Positions 9,660 through 19,058 of a stretch of 64,000 nt of DNA are shown here, piece after piece. The DNA lies in NCBI RefSeq assembly GCF_016745095.1, contig NZ_CP067087.1:1414501-1478500 (forward strand). The letters are read 5' to 3'. Source of the DNA: Croceicoccus sp. YJ47. GTDB taxonomy: Bacteria > Pseudomonadota > Alphaproteobacteria > Sphingomonadales > Sphingomonadaceae. The stretch's first letter is position 1; every line of letters begins with the position of its first letter. The position numbers and the translations under genes are program-made. The notes under the pieces are model-generated. The model worked only from the letters and a program-made list of their open reading frames with translations, was not told where the DNA came from and searched no databases.

Positions 9660-10919
9660 TTACGGCTGCGGTTTTTTCTTCATGTCGGCGTATTTGCCGA
9701 ATTCGGCGCGGGCGATGGCGCGGGCGTGCACCTCGTCCGGGCCGTCGGCAAAGCGTAGCGTGCGGATATTCGCCCACATGCCGGCGAGCGGGAAATCGCC
9801 GCTCACCCCGGCGCCGCCGTGCGCCTGCACCGCGTCGTCGATGATCGACAGCGCCATCGACGGGGCCTGCACCTTGATCATGGCGATTTCGTTGCGGGCG
9901 GCCTTGTTGCCGGCCTGGTCCATCATGTCCGCGGCCTTGAGGCAGAGCAGCCGGCTCATCTCGATATCGATGCGGGCGCGCGCGACGCGTTCCTCCCATA
10001 CCGAATGTTCGGCGATGCGCTTGCCGAACGCAACCCGGTCGGTGAGCCTGCGGCACATCGCCTCCAGCGCAACCTCCGCCGCGCCGATGGTGCGCATGCA
10101 ATGGTGGATGCGCCCGGGGCCGAGCCGGCCCTGCGCGATCTCGAATCCGCGCCCTTCGCCCAGCAGCATGTTGTTCGCCGGCACGCGCACATTGTCGAGC
10201 ACGACCTCGCCATGGCCGTGCGGCGCATGGTCGTAGCCATAGACCGACAGCATGCGTTCGATGGTCACGCCCTTGGCATCCATCGGCATCAGGATCATCG
10301 ACTGGCTGCCATGGCGCGACCCGTCGGGATCGGACTTGCCCATGACGATGGCGAGATTGCACCGCGGATCTCCGACGCCGGAAGACCACCATTTGCGCCC
10401 GTTGATGACATATTCGTCGCCGTCGCGAATGATGGAGGCATGGATGTTCGTCGCATCGGACGACGCCACCTGCGGTTCGGTCATCAGAAAGGCGGAGCGA
10501 ATCTCGCCATTCATCAAGGGATCGAGCCAGCGGTCCTTCTGCTCCCGCGTGCCATAGCGCAGCAATACTTCCATGTTACCCGTGTCGGGGGCGGAGCAGT
10601 TGAACACCTCCGACGACCAGGGCAGCCGCCCCATCTCTTCTGCACACAGCGCATATTCGAGATTGGTCAGCTGCTCCCCTTCGAAGGCGAAGCTGTCGTC
10701 GACATGGGCACGGCCCGCGCGCGGCGGCATGAACAGGTTCCACAGCCCGGCGGCGCGCGCCCTTGGCTTCAGCTCCTCGATCACGGGGATCGTCTTCCAC
10801 GGGTCGCCTTCGTCATGCTGCGCACGATAGTCGGCATTACGCGGGCGAATCTCGCTCTCGATAAAATTCCGCACCCGGTCGCGAAATTCGCGCTGCCGGT
10901 CGCTCAGTTCAAAATCCAA
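9660..10919 (-). CDS. Acyl-CoA dehydrogenase, ACAD10/11-like, TTG start
   Basis: Acyl-CoA dehydrogenase of 419 aa, first gene of the leftward operon. The chosen start is TTG at 10919 ([12 protein letters not shown]), preceded by GGGGAGGA at 6-7 nt and matching family N-termini. An in-frame ATG at 10955 would lie at or before the predicted transcription start and adds a non-family tail. Motifs are [15 protein letters not shown] in the beta domain and [14 protein letters not shown] near the C-terminus, followed by [10 protein letters not shown] in place of EGGTxEIQ, as in ACAD10/11-type enzymes. The substrate is unknown. Confidence 0.88.
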   Translation of the reverse strand: MDFELSDRQREFRDRVRNFIESEIRPRNADYRAQHDEGDPWKTIPVIEELKPRARAAGLWNLFMPPRAGRAHVDDSFAFEGEQLTNLEYALCAEEMGRLPWSSEVFNCSAPDTGNMEVLLRYGTREQKDRWLDPLMNGEIRSAFLMTEPQVASSDATNIHASIIRDGDEYVINGRKWWSSGVGDPRCNLAIVMGKSDPDGSRHGSQSMILMPMDAKGVTIERMLSVYGYDHAPHGHGEVVLDNVRVPANNMLLGEGRGFEIAQGRLGPGRIHHCMRTIGAAEVALEAMCRRLTDRVAFGKRIAEHSVWEERVARARIDIEMSRLLCLKAADMMDQAGNKAARNEIAMIKVQAPSMALSIIDDAVQAHGGAGVSGDFPLAGMWANIRTLRFADGPDEVHARAIARAEFGKYADMKKKPQP

Positions 10920-10948
10920 GACATTCCTCCCCGCCTTTTTGGTGCGGC

Positions 10949-10977
10949 TTAACATACGCATTTTTCGATAAATGCAA
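10949..10977 (-). promoter_or_regulatory. Candidate promoter of the leftward acyl-CoA dehydrogenase/thiolase operon
   Basis: On the minus strand, TTGCAT (10977-10972), a 17-bp spacer and TGTTAA (10954-10949). The predicted start of transcription lies about 20 nt before the TTG codon at 10919, with the GGAGG site between. This placement argues for the TTG start. Hexamers judged by eye. Confidence 0.45.
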
Positions 10978-10997
10978 AATCTCACGGAATTTGGCGC

Positions 10998-11025
10998 TTG
11001 GCAAGCGTTCCGGAATCTTTATTTT
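10998..11025 (+). promoter_or_regulatory. Candidate promoter of the alcohol/aldehyde dehydrogenase pair
   Basis: TTGGCA (10998-11003), a 16-bp spacer and TATTTT (11020-11025) lie 27 bp before the GTG start at 11052. It is back-to-back with the minus-strand promoter at 10949-10977, so a regulator bound between them could control both operons. Confidence 0.35.
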
Positions 11026-11051
11026 GCGAATCAACACAAAGGGAGAAGATC

Positions 11052-12134
11052 GTGAAAGCAGCCGTCATGCGCGCCGTGGGCGCCCCGCTCGAAATCGAGG
11101 ATGTCGCCATTGCCAAACCCGGCCCGCACGAGGTGCTCATCCGCACCCATGCGACCGGCGTGTGCCATTCGGACCTCCATTTCCTGAAAGGGCATTACCC
11201 GACGAAACTGCCCACCGTGCTCGGCCATGAAAGCGCCGGCGTCGTCGAACAGGTCGGGTCCGAAGTGCGGACGGTAAAGCCGGGCGACCATGTCGTGACC
11301 TGCCTCTCCGCCTTTTGCGGGCATTGCGAATATTGCGTGACCGGGCATTTGTCGCTGTGCGAGGAACCCGATGTCGCGCGCGGCAAGGGCGAGGCCCCGC
11401 GCATCGCGAAGGGCGATGAAAAACTTGCGCAGTTCCTCAACCTGTCGGCCTTTGCCGAACAGATGCTGATCCACGAAAACGCCTGCATCGCGATCCGGCC
11501 CGACATGCCGCTCGACCGCGCCGCGCTCATCGGGTGCGCGGTGGTGACGGGCTATGGCTCGGTCGTGCACACGGCCAAGGTGCGGCCGGGCGAAACGGTG
11601 GCCGTCATCGGCTGCGGCGGGATCGGGCTTTCCACCATCAATGCCGCCGCGCTGGCGGGCGCGGGGCGCGTCATCGCGGTCGATCGCGTCGCCGCGAAGG
11701 AAAGCATGGCCCGCGCATTCGGGGCGACCGATTTCGTCGATGCGTCCGATGGCGACACGGTGAAAAAGATCCGCGACATGACGAACGGCGGCGTGGACCA
11801 CGCGCTCGAGGCGATCGGCCTGCCGGCAACGGCCGAGGATGCCTTCAAGATGCTGCGCCGCGCAGGCACGGCCACGATCATCGGCATGATCCCGGTGGGA
11901 CAGAAGGTAACGCTCAACGGATATGAATTCCTGCAGGAGAAGGTGATGCGCGGCTCCAACATGGGGTCCAACGTGTTCCCGGTTGACATTCCGCGGCTTA
12001 TCGATTTCTACATGCAGGGGAAGCTGAAGCTGGACGAGCTGATCTCCCGCCGGATCGGGCTTTCCGACATCGATTCCGCGTTCGAGGAGATGGAAACCGG
12101 CGCGATCGCGCGATCGGTCATCACGTTCGATTGA
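11052..12134 (+). CDS. Zinc-dependent alcohol dehydrogenase (MDR superfamily)
   Basis: Medium-chain NAD(P)-dependent alcohol dehydrogenase of 360 aa. The start is GTG at 11052 (MKAAVMRAVG), with AAAGGGAGAAG just upstream. The catalytic zinc ligands are C38 (GVCHSD) and the GHE motif (H59, E60). The structural zinc site is C89-x2-C92-x2-C95-x7-C103, complete. The Rossmann motif VIGCGGIGLS follows near 200. It resembles class III and aryl-alcohol dehydrogenases. An aldehyde dehydrogenase lies 26 bp downstream, so the pair can oxidise a primary alcohol to an acid, which the CoA ligase could then activate. The substrate is inferred only. Confidence 0.9.
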   Translation: MKAAVMRAVGAPLEIEDVAIAKPGPHEVLIRTHATGVCHSDLHFLKGHYPTKLPTVLGHESAGVVEQVGSEVRTVKPGDHVVTCLSAFCGHCEYCVTGHLSLCEEPDVARGKGEAPRIAKGDEKLAQFLNLSAFAEQMLIHENACIAIRPDMPLDRAALIGCAVVTGYGSVVHTAKVRPGETVAVIGCGGIGLSTINAAALAGAGRVIAVDRVAAKESMARAFGATDFVDASDGDTVKKIRDMTNGGVDHALEAIGLPATAEDAFKMLRRAGTATIIGMIPVGQKVTLNGYEFLQEKVMRGSNMGSNVFPVDIPRLIDFYMQGKLKLDELISRRIGLSDIDSAFEEMETGAIARSVITFD

Positions 12135-12160
12135 GCGGCGTGAACGCAACGGGAGAGGAT

Positions 12161-13570
12161 ATGACAATGGACGATTTCAAACTCTATATCGGCGGTGAGT
12201 TCGTCGCGGGCGCGCGCAGCATCGACGTGATCAACCCCGCGACGGGGCAGGCGTTTGCCCGCTGCCCGGTCGCGGACGAGGCGCAGCTCGACGAGGCGGT
12301 CGCGGCGGCGCGATCCGCTTTTCCCGCATGGTCCGCCCTGTCGCAGGACGAGCGTGCGGCGATGCTGATGCAGATTGCCGACACGATGCAGGAGCAGGCC
12401 GGCGAGTTTTCCCGCCTGCTCACGACCGAGCAGGGCAAGCCGCTCGAACAGGCGGGGATGGAGATCATGGGCGCCGCCTTCACGTTGAAGGCGTTTGCCG
12501 CCATGCGGATGGAGCCGCGCATCCTCAAGGATGACGGCAAGGCCCGCATTACCGAGATCCGTCGGCCATTGGGCGTGGTGGCCGCGATCTGCCCGTGGAA
12601 TTTCCCGGTGATGATGCTCGCGAACAAGATCGGCCCGGCGCTCGTTTCGGGCAATACGGTGGTGCTGAAGCCTGCGCCGACGACGCCGCTCACCGCGCTC
12701 AAATTCGCGCAGATTTGCGCCGATGTGCTGCCGGCAGGCGTCGTCAATGTCATCTGCGACGACAATGATCTGGGCGCGGCGCTCACCGCGCATCCGGGCG
12801 TGGACAAGATCGCATTCACAGGCTCCACCGCCACGGGCCGCAAGGTGATGGAGGCCGCCGCCGCCTCGATCAAGCGGGTGACGCTGGAGCTGGGCGGGAA
12901 CGATGCGGCGATCGTGCTCGACGATGCGGACCCCGTCGCCACCGCGCGCAAGGTGTTTCAGGGTGCGATGGCGAATGCAGGCCAGGTGTGCATCGCGATC
13001 AAGCGCGCCTATGTCGCCGATGCGATCTACGATGCGTTCTGCGACGAGCTGGCCCGGCTTGCCAATGCGGCGGTGGTCGACGACGGCACGAAGCAGGGCG
13101 CGCAGATGGGCCCGGTGCAGAACAAGGCGCAGTTCGAGAAGCTGAAACGACTGCTCGACGAAAGCCGCGACGAAGGCACGGTGATCGCCGGCGGCGCCGC
13201 GATCGAACGCGACGGATATTTCGTCCAGCCCACCGTCATCCGCGATGTCGGCGACGATGCCCGCATCGTGCAGGAGGAACAGTTCGGCCCCGTGCTCCCC
13301 GTGCTGCGCTATGCCGATATCGAGGAGGTGCTGGCCCGGTCGAACGACACGCGCTTCGGGCTGGGCGGGTCGGTGTGGGGCGGCGATGTCGAACGCGCGG
13401 CCAGCATTGCCGAGCGTGTCGAATCGGGCACGGTCTGGGTGAATCAGCATCTCGCGCTCAACCCCAAAGTGCCGTTCCGCGGTGCCAAGGAATCGGGCCT
13501 CGGCACCGAGCTTGGCGAGGAAGGGCTGCACGAATATACGCAGGCGAAGATCATCAACGTCGCGCTGTGA
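12161..13570 (+). CDS. NAD(P)-dependent aldehyde dehydrogenase
   Basis: Aldehyde dehydrogenase of 469 aa. The start is ATG at 12161 (MTMDDFKLYIGG) with GGGAGAGG directly upstream; an ATG at 12131 overlapping the previous gene lacks such a site. The cofactor-side motif is CPWNFPVMM, the general base E243 lies in LELGGND and the nucleophile C277 in ANAGQVCIA. Both catalytic residues are present, so the enzyme should be active. It is the second gene of a two-gene operon with the zinc alcohol dehydrogenase and likely takes the aldehyde made by it. Confidence 0.9.
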   Translation: MTMDDFKLYIGGEFVAGARSIDVINPATGQAFARCPVADEAQLDEAVAAARSAFPAWSALSQDERAAMLMQIADTMQEQAGEFSRLLTTEQGKPLEQAGMEIMGAAFTLKAFAAMRMEPRILKDDGKARITEIRRPLGVVAAICPWNFPVMMLANKIGPALVSGNTVVLKPAPTTPLTALKFAQICADVLPAGVVNVICDDNDLGAALTAHPGVDKIAFTGSTATGRKVMEAAAASIKRVTLELGGNDAAIVLDDADPVATARKVFQGAMANAGQVCIAIKRAYVADAIYDAFCDELARLANAAVVDDGTKQGAQMGPVQNKAQFEKLKRLLDESRDEGTVIAGGAAIERDGYFVQPTVIRDVGDDARIVQEEQFGPVLPVLRYADIEEVLARSNDTRFGLGGSVWGGDVERAASIAERVESGTVWVNQHLALNPKVPFRGAKESGLGTELGEEGLHEYTQAKIINVAL

Positions 13571-13578
13571 CCGAGGTT

Positions 13579-13605
13579 GGGGCCGGGTTCAGCCGATCCG
13601 GCCCC
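13579..13605. terminator. Weak hairpin between convergent genes
   Basis: An 8-bp GC-only stem (13579-13586 with 13598-13605) spans the stop codon of the leftward gene. There is no T-run on either side, so it is at best a weak bidirectional terminator. Confidence 0.3.
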
Positions 13606-14690
13606 ACACCTCGATATTGCCGCGCCGTTCCACCCGCGCGGCGCGGCGCGTGTCGAGCAGCGGCAGCAGCCCGTGCCCCGCAAACAGCGCCCGCACCGGG
13701 TCGTCGGCGGCGCCTTCATCGGCAAGCCCGGCATCGCAAAGCCGCTGCCACACGAGGAACTGGTACGGCTGCAGCCCGGCCTCGAACGGGACGCCGCGAA
13801 AACGGGTCGTGACCGCGGCGATCGTGCGGCGGTGCGGGCGGTCCGCCACGGGCGCCCCTTCGGCAGGATCGTGCGCCGCGACATGGTCGGCGAGCGCGGC
13901 GGCCTTGTCGACAAGTTCGCCGACCATTTCCTGCGCAATCAGGTCGAGCAGCGGAAGCAGCGTGTCCGGCACCGCATCATCCGCCGCAAAGCCCGCCGGA
14001 TAATCGCCGAATTCCGCCATGTCCGGCCCCGGCGCATGCATGCGTTCGGTCCAGCGGAACACGTTCGGTGCGGTCGCCTGCATGATGGCGAGAGGCACCG
14101 GATCGCGGCCCAGATGCGCGAACATCGGCCCGAAAAGCCCGTAATCGCCAAGCGACGCCTGCCCGCCGAGGAGATACGGATGCTGCGCGAAATGCGCGTC
14201 CAGAATGCGCAGCAGATCGGCCAGGCTTCGCTCGATTTCCGGGATCGTCGCCGCGGTCACGCCCAGCATCGGGAGATAGGACTGCATGCGCGCCATCACC
14301 TGTGTATCGCCGCCAAACGCATGGGTGAGAAAGCGTTGCTGCGAACCGAGATAGCTCCACCTGTAATGCATCGCATGCCGCACCAGAGTCACCACGGCGT
14401 AGAGATCGACAAGATGCGCGATCGCCCTTTGCCGGGGGCCGGGGGGCGTGGCCGAATGGCGGATCCCCGATTCTGAAATGGTCGATGATGTCGGCCGTAT
14501 CCTGGATCACCGCGCCGTCCCCGGTTTCCAGCACGGGGATGATGACGCGCCCGATCTGCGGCACGATGTCGTTGTGGAACCGGGCGTCCGCCGGGCTGCG
14601 CTCGACGAACGGAATGCCGTTCCTGCGCAGATAGGCGCGCGCCTTGCCGGAATAGAGCGAGTGCGGCAGGCCGTAGAGGACATGGGTCAT
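13589..14690 (-). pseudogene. Glutathione S-transferase-like gene with a frameshift
   Basis: The first part reads from ATG 14690 (MTHVLYGLPHSLYSGKARAY), a thioredoxin-fold domain ending in QDTADIIDHF. The continuation (ATPPGPRQRAIAHLVDLY, then MHYRWSYLG and the helical domain) is in another frame down to the stop at 13589. The shift falls at about 14462-14477. Dropping one A from the minus-strand run TTTCAGAATCGGGG joins the two frames into one chain without a stop. The ATG overlaps the stop of the thioesterase upstream by 4 bp (ATGA), so the two were translationally coupled. It is either a recent pseudogene or a sequencing error. Without the shift it would be a member of roughly 365 aa. Confidence 0.75.
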
Positions 14691-15610
14691 CGGGCAGTCT
14701 CTCCCGCCATACGCGCATCGATTGGCCCGCGCGGACGCATCAGGCTTTCCTGCATCACGGTGGCGATCATGCGCCCGGATGCGTCGAAGATATGCCCCTG
14801 GTTCAAGCCGCGCGCATGCCCCGCCCACGGGCTTTCGGTGAGGAAGACGAGCCAGTCGTTCATATCCGGCGTGTCATGGAACCATATGGTGTGGTCGAGG
14901 CTCGCCGACTGGATCGCGCCGCTGCCCGGACGCACGCCATGCGGCAGCAATGCGGTGCGCAGGAACATCAGATCCGATGCGTAGGCGAGCAGCGCGCGCT
15001 GCATCACCGGGGAATGCTCGCCCCTTTCGCGCAGGCGCATCCACCATCCCCCGCGCGGCGACGCCCGAACCGCCCCGAACGTGGCCTCCGGGTCGAGCGG
15101 CACGAGTTCGATCGGCCTCTCCGTCAGGCGCGAGACCCAGCGTGCCGCGTCGCCTGTATCCCCTGCGATCCATGTGGAAAGGCGGCGCCGCGCCTGCTCC
15201 AGTTCGCCGTGCGCGCGCGGCGGGGCGGCGTGCATCGGGCCATGCTCGGCCGCGTGGAAGGACACGATCGCGGTGAAGATCGCGCCCGATGACTGCCGCG
15301 CGGTCACCTGCCGCGCGGCAAAGCTGCGACCGTCGGACAGGTCGTTCACCGCGTAGGCAATCGGCTCGCCCACATCGCCCGCGCGCAGGAAATGCGCGTG
15401 GACGGAATGGATCGCCCGCCCCCCGCTTTCCGACGGCTCGCTTACCGAAGGCCCGCTTTCCGACGCGCCGCCCTCGGCCATGGCGGCGGCCAGCATTGCC
15501 TGCGCCACGATTTGTCCGCCAAAAACGCGGGGACCGATGCTCGGCCCGGACGCGCCGGTCATGACCCCGTCGCCGCCGCGCCGAACGCGCAATATCTCGC
15601 CAAGATTCAT
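14687..15610 (-). CDS. tesB: Acyl-CoA thioesterase II (TesB family)
   Basis: Double hot-dog thioesterase of 307 aa that hydrolyses acyl-CoA to free acid and CoA. ATG at 15610 (MNLGEILRV) is preferred to an upstream in-frame ATG because it matches the family. Motifs are PRVFGGQIVAQAM near 35, SVHAHFLRAG in the first hot-dog and SLDHTIWFHD with the catalytic Asp region in the second. The stop overlaps the ATG of the glutathione transferase gene (ATGA). Beside beta-oxidation genes it could relieve trapped CoA thioesters or release products. Confidence 0.9.
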   Translation of the reverse strand: MNLGEILRVRRGGDGVMTGASGPSIGPRVFGGQIVAQAMLAAAMAEGGASESGPSVSEPSESGGRAIHSVHAHFLRAGDVGEPIAYAVNDLSDGRSFAARQVTARQSSGAIFTAIVSFHAAEHGPMHAAPPRAHGELEQARRRLSTWIAGDTGDAARWVSRLTERPIELVPLDPEATFGAVRASPRGGWWMRLRERGEHSPVMQRALLAYASDLMFLRTALLPHGVRPGSGAIQSASLDHTIWFHDTPDMNDWLVFLTESPWAGHARGLNQGHIFDASGRMIATVMQESLMRPRGPIDARMAGETAR

Positions 15611-15962
15611 GTCGCCCGCCCCCAATCACACTCTGGTTTGCCCGCCGATCTAAACTTAGGGTATGCCCGGTCGGTCCGTTTCTGGTACGGTCATGATGTA
15701 ACACCCATTATTCGAACGCAAGCGTCGATAGGTTTACCCATTGGGCATAGAGCACCGTCATCGCCATACCCTATCTTTGATAAAGCGGTTGGCAGCGGCC
15801 CCGAGTTGGACTACGCTCGCAGGCAGAAATGATGTTCACGGTATGGTGGAACGCGAAAATGGCGGCGGCATGACCCCCCGCCCCGCGCCACCCCCCGGAA
15901 ACGCAATCGTTTCGGCGCAAGATCACGACCGGTCGAACCGGCGGACAATGGGAAGGACGATC
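15611..15962. promoter_or_regulatory. Divergent intergenic region, tesB / TonB-dependent receptor
   Basis: A 352-bp gap without a supportable gene. It must hold promoters for both directions, but no hexamer pair is convincing. A 9-bp element TAGGGTATG (15657-15665) recurs inverted as CATACCCTA (15766-15774), about 100 bp away, with partly similar flanks, a possible pair of regulator sites. An open frame reads through into the receptor gene, but its residues (15741-15962) do not resemble a signal peptide. GGAAGGA (15951-15957) serves the ATG at 15963. Confidence 0.4.
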
Positions 15963-18900
15963 ATGAAGGCGAAGCAACGGATCCTGGTTTCCGCAATGCT
16001 GGGGGTTTCGGCCAGCACGATGATGGTGGCACAAGCCTCGGCGCAGGACGCCGACCCGGCGGTCATCGCCCCGGCAGCAGAACCCGCCGACACGGCGTTC
16101 GAGCCGCAGAACACCATCGTCGTCACCGGCAGCTATATCCGCGGACAGGTCGAGGACGGCCCCCTCCCCGTCGACGTGTTCGGCGCGGAGGAACTGGAGA
16201 CGCGCGGCATCGACAGCCCGCTCGAATTCATCAAGACCTTGCCCTCGGTCGGCCCGGTGCTGGGCGATACGAACCAGTATGCCGCCGGACAATCGCAGGG
16301 CGTCGGCTCGATCAACCTGCGCAGCCTCGGGCCGGAGCGCACGCTGGTGCTGTTCAACGGGCGCCGTTTCGCGCCGCAGCCGGGCGAAGGGCTGTCGGAC
16401 ACGAACCTCATCCCGCTGTTCGCGCTGTCGCAGATCGAAATCCTGAAGGATGGGGCGGCATCGACCTATGGTTCAGATGCGATCGCCGGCGTTGCGAACT
16501 TCGTCACGAAGCGCAATTTCACAGGCCTCGAACTCGACGCCGATTATCAGTTCATCGACGGATCGGACGGCAATTACCGGCTGAGTGCGCTGGCCGGGTT
16601 CGATTTCGGCGCCGCCAATATCATGATCGGCGCCGGGTGGCAGCACCGCAGCGAACTCGCCACGACCGAGCGCGATTTCACGCAGGTGCCCTATGCCGTC
16701 AATCCGACCGGCTATTCCTTCCTGTCCAATCCGGCGACCTATATCCCGAAACTCGGCCCGATCGGCCAAGGCGTCGCGGGACAGAACCTGGGCCTTGGCG
16801 TCGACGGGCAATTGCTGAACGCGTGCTCCGCGCTTGGCGGGATCGAGGGGGGCTTCCCCACCGGGACCGCGGTGCTTCCGGTGTGCCGTTACAATTACGT
16901 CCCCTTCGCCAATCTGGTGGAGGAGGAAAACCGGTACCAGGTCTATGCGCAGATGGATGTCGACCTGTCGGACGACCTTGCCTTCTTCGCATCGGCGCTC
17001 TGGTCACGGACCGAATTGCCCAGCATCGGCTATTCGCCGAGCTATCCGCCGACACAAGGCCCCCGCGGCCCCGGCAGCACGCAGGCGTTTTTCGTGCCGC
17101 GGTCGAACCCCGGCTTCGAAACCTTTTTGCAGCAGACCTTTCCGCAGGGCAGCCCGACCGCCTTTGCCGGCTATGCCTCGATCCTGCTCGGCCGGCCCTT
17201 CGCATTGGGCGGCAATCCGACCGACCCGCGCGGCTCCGGCTTTGGCCAGGCGAAGAGCGACGCCTATCGCATCTCTGCCGGGCTTGAGAAGGATTTCACG
17301 CCCGATTTCGCAGGCTCGCTCTACGGCACGTTCATCCGCAGCGAGCGCACCGCCTTCAGCCTCGATTTCCTCGGCGGGCGGTTGCAGGATGCGCTGAACG
17401 GCTTTGGCGGTCCGGATTGTACCGGCACCACGCCGGGGCAGAACGGCTGCCTCTATTTCAATCCCTTCATCAACAGCGCACCGGGCAATCCGGCGCTCGG
17501 CCTCGACAACCCCGCCTATGTGCCGGGGCTGGAAAACGATCCCGCCTTGCTCGATTACCTGCGCCAGCCCAGCGGCACCAACGAATCGGAGGAGCAGTTC
17601 ATCGTCGATCTCGTCTTCAATGGCGAGACGGAGCTTGTCGGCCTGCCCGTCGGCTATGCGTTCGGCGGGCAATATCGCAAGACCGAGTTCGTGAGCCGGG
17701 GGATCAACCGCTTCTCCAATCCCACGCAGGTGCCCTGCGCGATCGAGGGGGATTTTTCCTGCCTCGACGATCCCAACGACAATAATTTCCCGACCGGCCC
17801 GTTCACTTTCCCCGGCCAGTTCCCCACCGCCATCTTCAATCAGAGCGTCTATGCCCTGTTTGCCGAAGCACGGGTGAACCCGTTCGACACGCTCGAGATC
17901 GTGGGCGCCGTCCGGTACGAGGATTACGGCGACCCGGTGGGCGCCACGGTCAATCCGAAGGTGTCGGCCCTGTTCGAGGCGACGGACTTTCTTTCGTTCC
18001 GCGGTTCGATCGGCACCACCTTCCGCGGGCCGCTCGCCGCCGACATCAGCCCGGCGGGCACCAGCTTTGTGCAGGGCATCGACGCGGCCGGCGGCGCGTT
18101 CAAGGCGACCGACACGGTCGGCAATCCGGAGCTGGAGCCCGAAACCGCGCTCACCTACAGCGTCGGCGCGCTCATCGATTATCGCGGTTTCAATTTCAGC
18201 GTGGATTACTGGACCTATGAATTCGAGGGCCGCTTCGCGCTGCTCCCGGTGCAGGCGATCGCCAGCGCGATTTCGAACAGCGCGGTCAGCGACGGCACGC
18301 AAAGCGTCAATTGCGCCAGCCCGTTTGCGCAATTCATCACCTTTGCCGGCGGCATATGCGACGCCAATACGGTGGCAAACGATATTTCGCGCATCCGCAC
18401 ACAGACCGTGAACGGCCCCGATGTCACGACCCGCGGCCTCGATTTCAGCATCGGTTACAGCCGCCCCGTCGGCGGGATCGACCTGTCCTTCGGCGCGAAT
18501 GCCACGCATGTCCTCGAATACAGCTTCTCCGATTTCGAATATGAAGGGCTGCTCTTCGACAATGGATACGAGGCCAGCGGATTTGCCAATTACAACCGCG
18601 ATCCGGGCACCGTGTCGCCCTGGCGGGCCAGCGCCTTTGCCAATGCGCGCATGGGGGCATTCGGGCTGAGCTATAATTTCACCTTCATCGACGGGGTGGA
18701 TGACAATCGCTGTCCCGACGACGGGCCGTGCACGCAGACGCCCGAATTCGGCCCCACCGATTTCGGCCGCACCGTGGATTCGTTTTCGAAGCACGATATC
18801 TTCGCCAATCTGACCGTGCCGATCGCGCGGGCGAAGGTGCGGTTCACCGCCGGGGTGGAAAACATCCTGGACGAGGATCCCTCGGCGGCGCGGCTCGAAT

Positions 18901-18971
18901 ACAGCTACGATCCGTTCATCGGCAATGCGCTGGGCCGGACCTACAAGCTGGGGGCGAAGGTCACGTTCTGA
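15963..18971 (+). CDS. TonB-dependent outer-membrane receptor
   Basis: Outer-membrane beta-barrel receptor of 1002 aa for energy-dependent uptake. The start is ATG 15963, giving a signal peptide (about 1-28, ending AQASA) after a GGAAGGA site. A TonB-box-like TIVVTGSYIRG follows at 51-61, then the plug domain with INLRSLGPERTLVLFNGRR and DGAASTYGSDAIAGVANFVT, and a 22-strand-type barrel ending in a terminal Phe (LGAKVTF). The type with GSAIAGV-like plug and extended loops is common in sphingomonads. It is followed at 87 bp by a thiolase gene, so uptake of a substrate degraded by beta-oxidation is likely. The substrate is unknown; siderophore use is less likely in this context. Confidence 0.92.
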   Translation: MKAKQRILVSAMLGVSASTMMVAQASAQDADPAVIAPAAEPADTAFEPQNTIVVTGSYIRGQVEDGPLPVDVFGAEELETRGIDSPLEFIKTLPSVGPVLGDTNQYAAGQSQGVGSINLRSLGPERTLVLFNGRRFAPQPGEGLSDTNLIPLFALSQIEILKDGAASTYGSDAIAGVANFVTKRNFTGLELDADYQFIDGSDGNYRLSALAGFDFGAANIMIGAGWQHRSELATTERDFTQVPYAVNPTGYSFLSNPATYIPKLGPIGQGVAGQNLGLGVDGQLLNACSALGGIEGGFPTGTAVLPVCRYNYVPFANLVEEENRYQVYAQMDVDLSDDLAFFASALWSRTELPSIGYSPSYPPTQGPRGPGSTQAFFVPRSNPGFETFLQQTFPQGSPTAFAGYASILLGRPFALGGNPTDPRGSGFGQAKSDAYRISAGLEKDFTPDFAGSLYGTFIRSERTAFSLDFLGGRLQDALNGFGGPDCTGTTPGQNGCLYFNPFINSAPGNPALGLDNPAYVPGLENDPALLDYLRQPSGTNESEEQFIVDLVFNGETELVGLPVGYAFGGQYRKTEFVSRGINRFSNPTQVPCAIEGDFSCLDDPNDNNFPTGPFTFPGQFPTAIFNQSVYALFAEARVNPFDTLEIVGAVRYEDYGDPVGATVNPKVSALFEATDFLSFRGSIGTTFRGPLAADISPAGTSFVQGIDAAGGAFKATDTVGNPELEPETALTYSVGALIDYRGFNFSVDYWTYEFEGRFALLPVQAIASAISNSAVSDGTQSVNCASPFAQFITFAGGICDANTVANDISRIRTQTVNGPDVTTRGLDFSIGYSRPVGGIDLSFGANATHVLEYSFSDFEYEGLLFDNGYEASGFANYNRDPGTVSPWRASAFANARMGAFGLSYNFTFIDGVDDNRCPDDGPCTQTPEFGPTDFGRTVDSFSKHDIFANLTVPIARAKVRFTAGVENILDEDPSAARLEYSYDPFIGNALGRTYKLGAKVTF

Positions 18972-18979
18972 TCCCTCGC

Positions 18980-19014
18980 GCGAGCCTGCGGCGAAAACCC
19001 CGGCGCAGGCTCGC
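18980..19014 (+). terminator. Hairpin between the receptor and thiolase genes
   Basis: A perfect 11-bp stem (18980-18990 with 19004-19014, loop of 13) begins 8 bp after the receptor stop. No T-run follows, so it may attenuate or protect the receptor transcript rather than fully stop transcription into the thiolase. Confidence 0.45.
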
Positions 19015-19058
19015 CGCCCTCCCGACATAGCAAGCACACAGACGAAAAGGACCACCCC

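Noticed and set aside
10920-10955. ATG start at 10955 for the first acyl-CoA dehydrogenase of the leftward operon
   Set aside because: It falls at or before the predicted transcription start, while TTG at 10919 has a good ribosome site and matches the family N-terminus.
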